NCBI RefSeq assembly: GCF_030230605.1
Contig: NZ_JASPDO010000001.1
Coordinates: 199,264-263,263 of the forward strand
Direction: 5' to 3'
Length of the DNA stretch: 64,000 nt
Source: Brevibacterium sp. UMB1308A
Lineage (GTDB): Bacteria > Actinomycetota > Actinomycetes > Actinomycetales > Brevibacteriaceae
The position numbers were made by a program, and so were the translations under genes. Shown one piece after another: positions 27,774 to 35,452 of the stretch; the first letter of the stretch is position 1, and each line of letters starts with the position of its first letter. The notes beneath the pieces were generated by a model. The model did no database searches. It was not told the origin of the DNA and saw only the letters and a list, made by a program, of their open reading frames with translations.

Positions 27774-28058
27774 CTACCCAATAGCAAGCGTTACAAACAC
27801 AGCACCCAGCATGGTGATGGCAAACAAGTACCACCCCAGCTTGGGCACATTGACCGGCTTCCGTTCACGCTTCTTCTTGCGCTGAGTACGTCGCCGCTTC
27901 GCCCTCTTAGGTTTCGATGCCTTACCAGCTTCGCCTTCCTCAGATGAGCGACGCGCTTTCGGGTTCAGCCACGGGTTATCGGCATCAGCCTGCGCCACCG
28001 GGGGTTTTTGGGGCTTGGGCGGGGCTGCCGGTTTTGGAGGAATTTGTGGGGAGTTCAC
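27774..28058 (-). CDS. Small basic proline-rich membrane protein
   Basis: Protein of 94 residues: a Pro/Lys/Ala-rich N-terminus, a highly basic middle (KRAKRRRTQRKKKRERK) and a single C-terminal hydrophobic helix (about 73-93). It should sit with the tail in the membrane and the basic domain in the cytoplasm. I do not recognise the family. It is convergent with the Tad operon and follows the 271-residue gene by 18 bases, so the two may be co-transcribed. Confidence 0.65.
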   Translation of the reverse strand: MNSPQIPPKPAAPPKPQKPPVAQADADNPWLNPKARRSSEEGEAGKASKPKRAKRRRTQRKKKRERKPVNVPKLGWYLFAITMLGAVFVTLAIG

Positions 28059-28076
28059 GCCACCGATTCTACCGGT

Positions 28077-28892
28077 CTAGCTACTCTGCGCGAACAAGGA
28101 GCGCATCTCCCACTCCTCGGTAAACGTGTCAAAAGCAATCCGCGCCGACTCCATGTCGTCAGAATCCAACGCGTCCAGCCAGTCGAGCACCAGTTCCGCC
28201 CCGGTGTGTGGCCACTGCACGTCGCTCATCCCGCCTAAGTCCAGTTCCAGAATGGATCCCATGTCAAAACTGTCCAGCCATTCCAGGAAGTCGGACACTG
28301 ATTCCATGAAAAATTCTGCTTGGGACTTGTTGCGCAGAATGTCCAGCGCCCATTCCGTTCGGGCCGAGGCCGTCAACAGCTCCGTTCGGATCCTCACCCG
28401 CACGGCACCGTCGGGTTGCTCTTCTTCCACTATCGTGTCCGTGTCCGGGTCCACGGCCAGCCACCAGATTGGCGGCACATCCCACGCCGAGGTGCGGGTA
28501 AAGACGCGGTCGTCCACCTCGGAGTTCATCCAGTCGACCCGGCGAGCGTGCGCCCGCCTCCGTGCCACTTTTGGCACCATCGCGTCGAGTTCATCCCGAG
28601 GTGTTGTTTCCATGAGAATGTCCAATGCTTGCCACCCACGGACGTCGTCCTGCACCGGGCACACTCGGTCTCGGTTGTCACCCGCGTCTTCACCAGACAG
28701 CACCATTGGGGCGTCTCGAAATCTGGAAGGCACGGGGTCTGGCGGCATCGAAATGAGCCGACGATCTGCGTCAGCGCAGACCAGATCTTCTAAACCTGCC
28801 CTGTGAGGAATGGCTCCGTGATGCGCGTGTGAATAGACTTCTACAGGCTCAAACACGCGCAAATGAATTAGGTAGTCACGCTGATAGGGCAT
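28077..28892 (-). CDS. Conserved hypothetical protein
   Basis: Soluble protein of 271 residues, acidic in its C-terminal half (EWLDSFDMGSILELDLGG), with no signal peptide or transmembrane segment. It begins MPYQRDYLIHLRVFEPVEVY, resembling actinobacterial hypothetical proteins of unknown function; I cannot assign a family. The window has Cys-Ala-Asp-Ala-Asp near residue 40 and a Trp-rich WWLAVDPDTD stretch, but no recognisable catalytic motif. Confidence 0.75.
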   Translation of the reverse strand: MPYQRDYLIHLRVFEPVEVYSHAHHGAIPHRAGLEDLVCADADRRLISMPPDPVPSRFRDAPMVLSGEDAGDNRDRVCPVQDDVRGWQALDILMETTPRDELDAMVPKVARRRAHARRVDWMNSEVDDRVFTRTSAWDVPPIWWLAVDPDTDTIVEEEQPDGAVRVRIRTELLTASARTEWALDILRNKSQAEFFMESVSDFLEWLDSFDMGSILELDLGGMSDVQWPHTGAELVLDWLDALDSDDMESARIAFDTFTEEWEMRSLFAQSS

Positions 28893-28996
28893 ACGTGCAT
28901 GCTATCGACAAGTGGTGTTTTTGCACACCGCGGGCCCCGCATGTGTGTCTCAATTTTTCCTTGGAATGCTCTTTGCCAAATGGCCTTTATCGTTGC

Positions 28997-29024
28997 TTGA
29001 CGCTAGACTTTTGTCGAATACTAA
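28997..29024 (+). promoter_or_regulatory. Possible promoter for the DUF3073 gene
   Basis: TTGACG (28997-29002) and TACTAA (29019-29024) with a 16-base spacer lie about 65 bases before the GTG of the DUF3073 gene. The -35 is good and the -10 is imperfect. Confidence 0.35.
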
Positions 29025-29090
29025 CAAGAGATCTGCCAGGGCATAGCCACCTCAAAGCTCTGGAACACAAAGATAAGGGGGTCGACGTCT

Positions 29091-29321
29091 GTGGGTCGCG
29101 GCCGCGCAAAGGCAAAACAGATCAAGGTAGCCCGGAAGCTCAAATATTACAGTCCGGAAACTGACTTGAACGCACTCCAGCGTGAACTCGGTGCAGGATC
29201 TGTAAGCTCAGACAACGACTACGACGAGTACGACGAGGACCCGGATTACGCCGAGTACGCAGACAAGTATGCGCACTACGACGAAGAAGAGGAAGATTCC
29301 GAAGTCAACAACTGGCGTTAA
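29091..29321 (+). CDS. DUF3073 domain-containing protein
   Basis: Acidic protein of 76 residues with the conserved DUF3073 start MGRGRAKAKQ and VARKLKYYSP, followed by an Asp/Glu/Tyr-rich tail. The family is restricted to Actinomycetota and has no known function. It begins at GTG 29091 with AAGGGGG upstream. It lies alone between a divergent gene and purM, with its own promoter and terminator. Confidence 0.93.
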   Translation: MGRGRAKAKQIKVARKLKYYSPETDLNALQRELGAGSVSSDNDYDEYDEDPDYAEYADKYAHYDEEEEDSEVNNWR

Positions 29322-29334
29322 ACATGACGCATCA

Positions 29335-29377
29335 CGTGTGTGGGCCCAGCCGTTCTGGCTGGGCCCACACACGTTTT
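29335..29377 (+). terminator. Terminator after the DUF3073 gene
   Basis: A 17-bp perfect inverted repeat (CGTGTGTGGGCCCAGCC / GGCTGGGCCCACACACG) with a 5-base loop, followed by TTTTC. It lies between convergent DUF3073 and purM and may serve both. Confidence 0.85.
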
Positions 29378-29422
29378 CACGCAATGATGTCAGGCACGCG
29401 CCCGCTCCCGGGCCCGCCCGAC

Positions 29423-30511
29423 TTAGTCAATGAGAATGGCTGCTCCGCCGTCTACCCCTTTTGCGCCCTGTACGTAGTCGGGGTTCTCGCGGTACTCACC
29501 GGTGTCACTGATAACCTCACCCAGGTGCCATGCTCCCGGGTAGGCGGCAACGACCTCGGCAGCACGGGCGCCATCCACCACCAGAACCATGCCAACGCCT
29601 AAGTTCCATGTTCGTTCGCGATCAGCACGTGGCACGTTCCCCAGATCACCCAGCACGTTAAACACGGCAGGGACGTCCCACGTGTCACGTTTCATGACCG
29701 CCACCGTGCCTGCTGGCAGAACACGCGCAACGTTTGCAGACAGCCCTCCCCCGGTCACGTGCGACACGGAGTGGACCGCACCGGGTACGCGTTCATACAG
29801 GCTCAGAAGTTCACCCGTGTACACCTTGGTTGGCTCCAAAAGTTCTTCACCCAACGTGCGGCCAAAGTCGGCAACGTCACGGCTGAGATCCCAACCTGCG
29901 TCCGCAATGATGCGGCGCACCAGCGAATAGCCGTTGGAGTGGATACCAGAGGACGGCAGACCAATAATGACATCGCCAGCGTTGACCTTGTGCGCGCCCA
30001 GAAGATCGTCCGCTTCAATGGCACCGGTGGCAGCACCGGCCACATCGTACTCATCCGGACCCAAAAGCCCGGGGTGCTCAGCGGTTTCGCCACCCACCAA
30101 AGCAACGTCGGCTTCTTTACAGGCTTCTGCAATACCACGCACAATCCCGGCAATGCGTTCAGGAATGACTTTTCCGCACGCGATGTAGTCAGTCATGAAC
30201 AAAGGCTTGGCACCTGAGACCACAATGTCGTCAACGACCATGCCCACCAGGTCATAACCAATCGTGTGGTGAATGTCCAAGGCTTGCGCGATCGCCACTT
30301 TGGTTCCCACACCGTCGGTGGAAGTGGCCAATAGTGGACGTGTGTAGTCCTTGAGGAAACTGACGTCGAACATGCCAGCGAAGCCACCCACTTGGCCAAA
30401 CACGTGTTCGTTGTGTGTTGCGGCAACCGCTGATTTCATGAGTTCAACAGCTCGGTCACCGGCTTCAACGTCGACACCGGCTGTTGCGTAAGTGGTCTGT
30501 TTCTGAGTCAT
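29423..30511 (-). CDS. purM: Phosphoribosylformylglycinamidine cyclo-ligase (AIR synthetase)
   Basis: Enzyme of 362 residues for the fifth purine step, FGAM to AIR with ATP. Motifs are GVDVEAGDRAVELMK, STDGVGTKVAIAQ, MVVDDIVVSGAKPLFMTDYIACGK, LVGGETAEHPG, GLPSSGIHSNGYSLVRR and VTGGGLSANVARVLP, in the usual order. AAGGAG precedes the ATG. It follows purF by 13 bases, forming a purF-purM operon. Confidence 0.96.
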   Translation of the reverse strand: MTQKQTTYATAGVDVEAGDRAVELMKSAVAATHNEHVFGQVGGFAGMFDVSFLKDYTRPLLATSTDGVGTKVAIAQALDIHHTIGYDLVGMVVDDIVVSGAKPLFMTDYIACGKVIPERIAGIVRGIAEACKEADVALVGGETAEHPGLLGPDEYDVAGAATGAIEADDLLGAHKVNAGDVIIGLPSSGIHSNGYSLVRRIIADAGWDLSRDVADFGRTLGEELLEPTKVYTGELLSLYERVPGAVHSVSHVTGGGLSANVARVLPAGTVAVMKRDTWDVPAVFNVLGDLGNVPRADRERTWNLGVGMVLVVDGARAAEVVAAYPGAWHLGEVISDTGEYRENPDYVQGAKGVDGGAAILID

Positions 30512-30524
30512 GTCAGCACTCCTT

Positions 30525-31988
30525 TTATGTGTTGTCTGGGAGCGGAATTGGGTAGGTTCCAGAAAAACACGCGGTACACAGCTCGGCTGGGTTCTGCTGG
30601 GTGGCTTTGATCATGCCGTCCAAGCTGATGTAGCCCAGTGAGTCAGCGCCTAGGGACTGACAGATTTCGTCAGTGTTGAGCCCGTTGGCAATGAGTTCGG
30701 CACGCGATGCAAAATCGATGCCGTAGAAGCACGGCCACTTAACCGGTGGGGCTGAAATCCGGATGTGGATTTCCCTGGCCCCAGCTTCCCGCAACATCCT
30801 CACCAGAGCGCGTTGGGTGTTTCCGCGCACAATGGAATCGTCCACAACCACCAAACGCTTTCCTTCAATGTTTTCGCGTAGCGGGTTGAGTTTGAGTCGG
30901 ATTCCCAGTTGCCGAATGGTCTGTGTGGGTTGGATAAATGTACGTCCCACATACGCGTTCTTCATGAGGCCCTGACCATAGGGGATCCCGGATTCTTCCG
31001 CATATCCCACAGCGGCTGGGGTTCCGGATTCGGGAGTAGCGATCACTAAATCAGCGTCAACGGGGTATTCGCGAGCCAGTTCGCGTCCCATTTCGGTGCG
31101 TGCCGCGTGTACCGTTTTGCCTTCGAGCACGCTATCCGGGCGTGACAAGTACACGTACTCAAACACGCAGCGGGCAGGCGTGGGTTCGGCGAAGCGGTGT
31201 GACCTTAAGCCTTCTTCGTCGATGACGATGAGTTCACCGGGCTCCACATCGCGCACAAACGAGGCACCCACAATGTCCAGTGCCGCGGTTTCCGAGGCGA
31301 CGACCCAGCCGTGTTCAAGACGACCCAAGGACAGTGGTCGCACACCCCATGGGTCACGTGCTGCGTACAACCGGTTTTCTTCCATGAACACCAGGCTGAA
31401 CGCGCCGGTCAGTTTAGGGAAGAGTTCAAGGGCGGCCTCGGTGAGGTTGTCGCCTTCAGTCGTTGCAAGAAGTTCGGTGACCAGTGAGGTGTCGTTTGAG
31501 GAGTCACGGAACTGGCGTGTGCGTTTTTCTTTTTGGGTGGCTTCACGCACGGTTTCTTGGTGCATGTGGCGACGGTCGTCGGCCAGTGCCTCCAGCTCAG
31601 CAAAGTTGGTGAGGTTTCCGTTGTGCGCAAGCGCCACGGTGCCAAATGGGGTGGGTCCCAGGGTTGGTTGTGCGTTCGCCCACGTGGATGAGCCGGTTGT
31701 TGAGTAGCGGGTGTGCCCGACCGCCAAGTGCCCGGGCAGGGTTTCTAGGTCACTTTCGCTAAAGACCTGGGATACCAGTCCCATGTCGCGGTAGACCAGA
31801 ATTTGTGACCCGTTGCTTGCTGCGATACCGGCGGACTCTTGCCCGCGGTGTTGCAAAGCGTAGAGCCCAAAGTACACGAGTTTGGCGACTTCTTCGCCGG
31901 GCGCAAACACTCCGAATACGCCACATTCGTCTTGGGCCTTTTCGGAAGGGTCTATTTGATCTGTGAGGAGTCCATCTGCGCGTGCCAC
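30525..31988 (-). CDS. purF: Amidophosphoribosyltransferase
   Basis: First committed enzyme of purine synthesis, 487 residues: glutamine amidotransferase domain with Cys22 in DECGVFG, which becomes the N-terminal nucleophile after propeptide removal, then GQESAGIA, HTRYSTTGSS and the C-terminal PRTase domain with VVVDDSIVRGNT. Cysteines in KWPCFYGID and AELCTACFSGTYP match the Bacillus-type iron-sulfur enzyme. It starts at GTG 31988, four bases after the stop of the upstream membrane protein, with no strong ribosome site, which suggests coupling. Confidence 0.96.
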   Translation of the reverse strand: MARADGLLTDQIDPSEKAQDECGVFGVFAPGEEVAKLVYFGLYALQHRGQESAGIAASNGSQILVYRDMGLVSQVFSESDLETLPGHLAVGHTRYSTTGSSTWANAQPTLGPTPFGTVALAHNGNLTNFAELEALADDRRHMHQETVREATQKEKRTRQFRDSSNDTSLVTELLATTEGDNLTEAALELFPKLTGAFSLVFMEENRLYAARDPWGVRPLSLGRLEHGWVVASETAALDIVGASFVRDVEPGELIVIDEEGLRSHRFAEPTPARCVFEYVYLSRPDSVLEGKTVHAARTEMGRELAREYPVDADLVIATPESGTPAAVGYAEESGIPYGQGLMKNAYVGRTFIQPTQTIRQLGIRLKLNPLRENIEGKRLVVVDDSIVRGNTQRALVRMLREAGAREIHIRISAPPVKWPCFYGIDFASRAELIANGLNTDEICQSLGADSLGYISLDGMIKATQQNPAELCTACFSGTYPIPLPDNT

Positions 31989-31992
31989 GTGA

Positions 31993-32406
31993 CTATTGTT
32001 CCACAGGTGGCGTGCCGGGTTGATCGCCCGAGGTGTCAGAGCCTGCGTCAGCGTCCTCCGGTCCCGAGGTGTCAGAGACTTCCGTAGCCTCAGGAGCGTC
32101 CGTGGTGTTCTGGGGTTCGGCCACCTTTTCGTATTTCGCGCTTACCGTGTACGTTTTTGCGTTTTTGACGGACGAACGGTCAATGATGAGGGCCACGAGA
32201 GCCCCTAAGAATCCACCTACGATACCCAGGAACGCCATGAGGATGCCCAAGATTGAGGCCTGTGAGTACTCTTGCGTGAGTGTGCTGGTATCTACGGGTA
32301 AGAACGCCAGAATACCGGCGATGATGAAACCGACGATGACCCCTAGACCTACGAAAACTGAGTAGCGGGGGCTACGGCGAACGGTGACGTCTACTGTGTC
32401 CTTCAT
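31993..32406 (-). CDS. Small membrane protein upstream of purF
   Basis: Protein of 137 residues with two hydrophobic helices (about 16-38 and 51-77) and a Glu/Asp/Thr/Pro-rich C-terminal tail carrying a VSAKYEKVAEP block. Proteins with this layout commonly sit before purF in actinobacteria; function unknown. It is probably co-transcribed with purF and purM, as only four bases separate it from purF. Confidence 0.8.
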   Translation of the reverse strand: MKDTVDVTVRRSPRYSVFVGLGVIVGFIIAGILAFLPVDTSTLTQEYSQASILGILMAFLGIVGGFLGALVALIIDRSSVKNAKTYTVSAKYEKVAEPQNTTDAPEATEVSDTSGPEDADAGSDTSGDQPGTPPVEQ

Positions 32407-32494
32407 TCACTTCCTCACTGAGATGACCACACAAGTCTACCTGGAGTGAAAAACTCGCACATCGACGGTGCACCCGCCGTTTCGCCCCGTCGCG

Positions 32495-33937
32495 CTATAC
32501 CTTCATCACCACGGTCTTTGTCTGGGTGTATTCGTCTAGAGCTTCGATGGATTTCTCGCGCCCGTAACCGGACTTCTTGAATCCACCAAACGGCAGTTCC
32601 ACTCCCCCGCCGGCACCGTAGGTGTTGACAAAAACCTGGCCTGCGTCAATGTTGTTAACCATGTGGTGTGCGCGTGAGAGATTCTGAGTCCACACGGCAC
32701 TCACCAGGCCGTATGCCGTTCCATTGGCGAGCGCAAGCGCTTCTTCGTCGCTGTCAAAGGACATGACAGCGACAACCGGCCCGAATACTTCTTCCTGCGC
32801 GATTTCACTTGCCGGGTCTACCCCGTCGACAATCGTGGGGGCGAAGAAAGCGCCACCCTTCACATCGTCGCTGAGGCCTTCTGGCGCAGATCCTCCGCAC
32901 ACCACGGTTCCACCTTCGAGTCGGTTGAGGAACCCGTTGACTCGTTCAAGTTGTTTGGCAGAAATCAGTGGCCCCAGATCAGGGTCGTCGGTTCCGCGCC
33001 CTATGGTCAGCGTGCTCATGGTTGTAGCCATTGCGTCTACGACCTGGTCATGCACGTCGCGGTGCACCAAAAGCCGTGACCCCGCTGAGCACGTCTGTCC
33101 CGCGTTCTGCACAATCGAGCGCACCAGGCTGGGGATCGCTGCGTCAATATCGGCGTCTGGGAACACGATGTTGGCACTCTTGCCACCCAGCTCCAAAACA
33201 GTGGGCACAACACGGTCAGCCGCCGCGTGCGCAATGAGCGACCCTGTCTGAGTGGAGCCCACAAACCCTAAATGCGCAACCCCTGGGTGAGCCGCCAAAG
33301 CTGCTCCCGCCTCGGCACCTAAACCTGTCACCGCGTTAAACGCACCTACCGGGAACCCTGCTTGGGCAACCAACTCAGCGAGCAGCACGGTTGAACGCGG
33401 AGTCTCATCAGCAGGTTTTGCAACTGCGCAGTTCCCCGTCGCCAGGCTGGTGGCAACCGCACGGCCCACCAACTGCAGCGGGTAGTTCCACGCGACGATG
33501 TGCCCAGTGACACCGTAGGGTTCGCGGCGCGTGTACGCGTGCATGCCGTCGCCTAAGGGGATCGTGTGACCGTAATACGATTCGATTGCGTGGGCGTAGA
33601 ACTCGAAGTAGCGAGCGCACACGTCAACATCCGCATACGCCTGCGTGAGTGGCTTGCCGGTGTCTTCACTTTCGATGCGCGCCAGTTTTTCGCGGTTTTC
33701 TTGAATGAGCTGCCCAACGGCGACCAGCAGTTTTGCGCGCTGTTCAGGTGAGCTGATTTTCCATTCCTTTTGGGCCCGAGCTGCGGCCGCAACCGCCTGG
33801 TCGACTTCGTCAGCGGTGCTGCGCCCCACTTCTCCCAGTTCCCGCCCCGTTGCGGGATCGATGTTGGCATATGTGTTGATCGAAGGGACGTGCCGGCCGA
33901 CAATAAACGATGTTGTGTGATGGGTCATACCGGCCAT
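32495..33937 (-). CDS. Aldehyde dehydrogenase family protein
   Basis: NAD(P)-dependent aldehyde dehydrogenase of about 480 residues with AWNYPLQLVGR, FVGSTQTGSLI, LELGGKSANIVF, the nucleophile in NAGQTCSAGSR and the C-terminal PFGGFKKSGYGREKS. It resembles succinate-semialdehyde, betaine-aldehyde or gamma-aminobutyraldehyde dehydrogenases, but the substrate cannot be fixed from motifs alone. The start is uncertain: ATG 33937 (weak GTGAG), ATG 33928 or GTG 33949. It is not obviously in an operon. Confidence 0.88.
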   Translation of the reverse strand: MAGMTHHTTSFIVGRHVPSINTYANIDPATGRELGEVGRSTADEVDQAVAAAARAQKEWKISSPEQRAKLLVAVGQLIQENREKLARIESEDTGKPLTQAYADVDVCARYFEFYAHAIESYYGHTIPLGDGMHAYTRREPYGVTGHIVAWNYPLQLVGRAVATSLATGNCAVAKPADETPRSTVLLAELVAQAGFPVGAFNAVTGLGAEAGAALAAHPGVAHLGFVGSTQTGSLIAHAAADRVVPTVLELGGKSANIVFPDADIDAAIPSLVRSIVQNAGQTCSAGSRLLVHRDVHDQVVDAMATTMSTLTIGRGTDDPDLGPLISAKQLERVNGFLNRLEGGTVVCGGSAPEGLSDDVKGGAFFAPTIVDGVDPASEIAQEEVFGPVVAVMSFDSDEEALALANGTAYGLVSAVWTQNLSRAHHMVNNIDAGQVFVNTYGAGGGVELPFGGFKKSGYGREKSIEALDEYTQTKTVVMKV

Positions 33938-33982
33938 TGTGGCACTCACGCGCTGAGTGCGCTTGTGTGTTTCACAGTGTGT

Positions 33983-34345
33983 TCACGGCCACAGGGGCAG
34001 ATGTTCGCCGAGGTCGGAGCGGGTTCCCGTAGCACTCACCCGGGCTTGGTCCACGGCTTGGGCCCAGGTGAGTGCGCCGGTCACCAGCGCGAGCCAGGTG
34101 TCGGCGTCGGTTTCGACGACATTGGGTGGCGTGCCACGTGTGTGGGTGGGGCCTGCGATGCACTGGGTGACGCCAAACGGCGGGACGCGCACTTCCACGG
34201 TGTTTCCGGGCGCGCGGGTTGCCAGTTCTTCCAAGGCGTAGCGCACGGCCGTTGCAAGGGCGGTGCGGTCTGGGGTGTCGGTTGCTTGCCAGTCGTTTAC
34301 AGCTTTGCGCCCGGCTTCAACTTTGATGCGCCTGCGGATGCTCAT
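33983..34345 (-). CDS. Sterol carrier family protein
   Basis: Protein of 120 residues from the actinobacterial sterol-carrier-like family: RRRIKVEAGRKAVNDWQA near the start, the EVRVPPFGVTQCI block and TWLALVTGALTWAQAV. It has no signal peptide. It overlaps the asparaginase-like gene by four bases (ATGA). It commonly accompanies purine genes in actinobacteria and its function is unknown. Confidence 0.88.
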   Translation of the reverse strand: MSIRRRIKVEAGRKAVNDWQATDTPDRTALATAVRYALEELATRAPGNTVEVRVPPFGVTQCIAGPTHTRGTPPNVVETDADTWLALVTGALTWAQAVDQARVSATGTRSDLGEHLPLWP

Positions 34346-35382
34346 GCGCGCCCCTGCAACACCGCGTAGAGGTCTGCACCTGCGCTGATGCTTCCCACAG
34401 TTCTGGTGGTGCCGTCGGGGTTTGTTCCACCTGTGATGGCTGGCGTGACATGGGGTAAAACGTTGAGCACGTCCCGGGCGTCCAACGCGCCAATGTGCGC
34501 CAGAAGCTCCAGTGCCACAAAGGTTGTCGCACGGCCTGAACCGTCAAGTGCTTTGACTGCCGCACAGTAGCCTTCGCGGGTTCCCATGACCAGCACACCT
34601 TCAGCGCCGAACTTAGCGAACACACCCAGTTGTTCAATCGCAACCGTGTTCGCCTTCCCCTGACCTTGTATAGCCCAGGGGTTGTCCAACACGGCTTGTA
34701 CCAACTTTTTACCCGGAATGGTGCGGCCGGCGGTGACTTTTGAGATACCTCGGGCGAGGCCGGTCAGGGACACCGCGTGAACGGGAGCCCCGCACCCATC
34801 CACGCCGGTGAAGGCGGGTGCTTCGCCACAGTATTCGGTGACGGTTTCGCGGACTCGCTGTTGGATGAAGGAGTCCGGGTCGAGGTACGCCTCGGTTGGT
34901 TCGCCCGCGTGGACTTGTGCTGCCATGAACGCTGCGTGTTTTCCAGAACAGTTGAAGAACACCGGCGAAGGGGTCTCGCCAACGCGATGGCGATTGGCCG
35001 GATCAGCAGGGAGAACGCTGGGGCACTGAAGGTCAGTAGCGCTGAGACCGGCTTCGCGAAGCATTCGTTCAACCACGTCGATGTGGCGTGATTCGGCCCG
35101 GTGAGAGGCACTTGCCAACACGAGCTCAGGGCCGTTGAGGGCAACCCCTGCTTCTAATACCGCGATTGCCTGGAGCGGCTTGAGGCAACTGCGGGTTAAG
35201 ACCGGGGCGGTGGGGTCGCCCAAGCTCAGAACTTCCGCCCCGTCTGGGTCAACGACCACGGCGACTCCCGCGTGACGTGACTCGATGAAGCCACTGCGCT
35301 CCACGATCGCGAGTTCGGCCGCGTGGTCCAGTGTCAGTGTCGCGTGTGCAGATGACGGTTGAGAATCAGAGTGTGTAGTCAC
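34342..35382 (-). CDS. Asparaginase family protein
   Basis: Protein of 346 residues matching the bacterial L-asparaginase II family (PF06089-type): FIESRHAGVAVVVDPDG, TRSCLKPLQAIAV, LASASHRAESRH, NCSGKHAAFM and VDGCGAPVHAVSL, spread in family order. The likely reaction is hydrolysis of asparagine to aspartate. GTG 35382 is the only plausible start; an AGGAG lies unusually tight, one base away. It is divergent from purD-purC, with which it shares a 70-base promoter region. Confidence 0.88.
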   Translation of the reverse strand: MTTHSDSQPSSAHATLTLDHAAELAIVERSGFIESRHAGVAVVVDPDGAEVLSLGDPTAPVLTRSCLKPLQAIAVLEAGVALNGPELVLASASHRAESRHIDVVERMLREAGLSATDLQCPSVLPADPANRHRVGETPSPVFFNCSGKHAAFMAAQVHAGEPTEAYLDPDSFIQQRVRETVTEYCGEAPAFTGVDGCGAPVHAVSLTGLARGISKVTAGRTIPGKKLVQAVLDNPWAIQGQGKANTVAIEQLGVFAKFGAEGVLVMGTREGYCAAVKALDGSGRATTFVALELLAHIGALDARDVLNVLPHVTPAITGGTNPDGTTRTVGSISAGADLYAVLQGRA

Positions 35383-35452
35383 GCTCCTACTCTAACCACT
35401 CGGCGTCGCGTACTCCTTCTAATCGCGTGGGGCCAGACGATAGGCTTAGAGC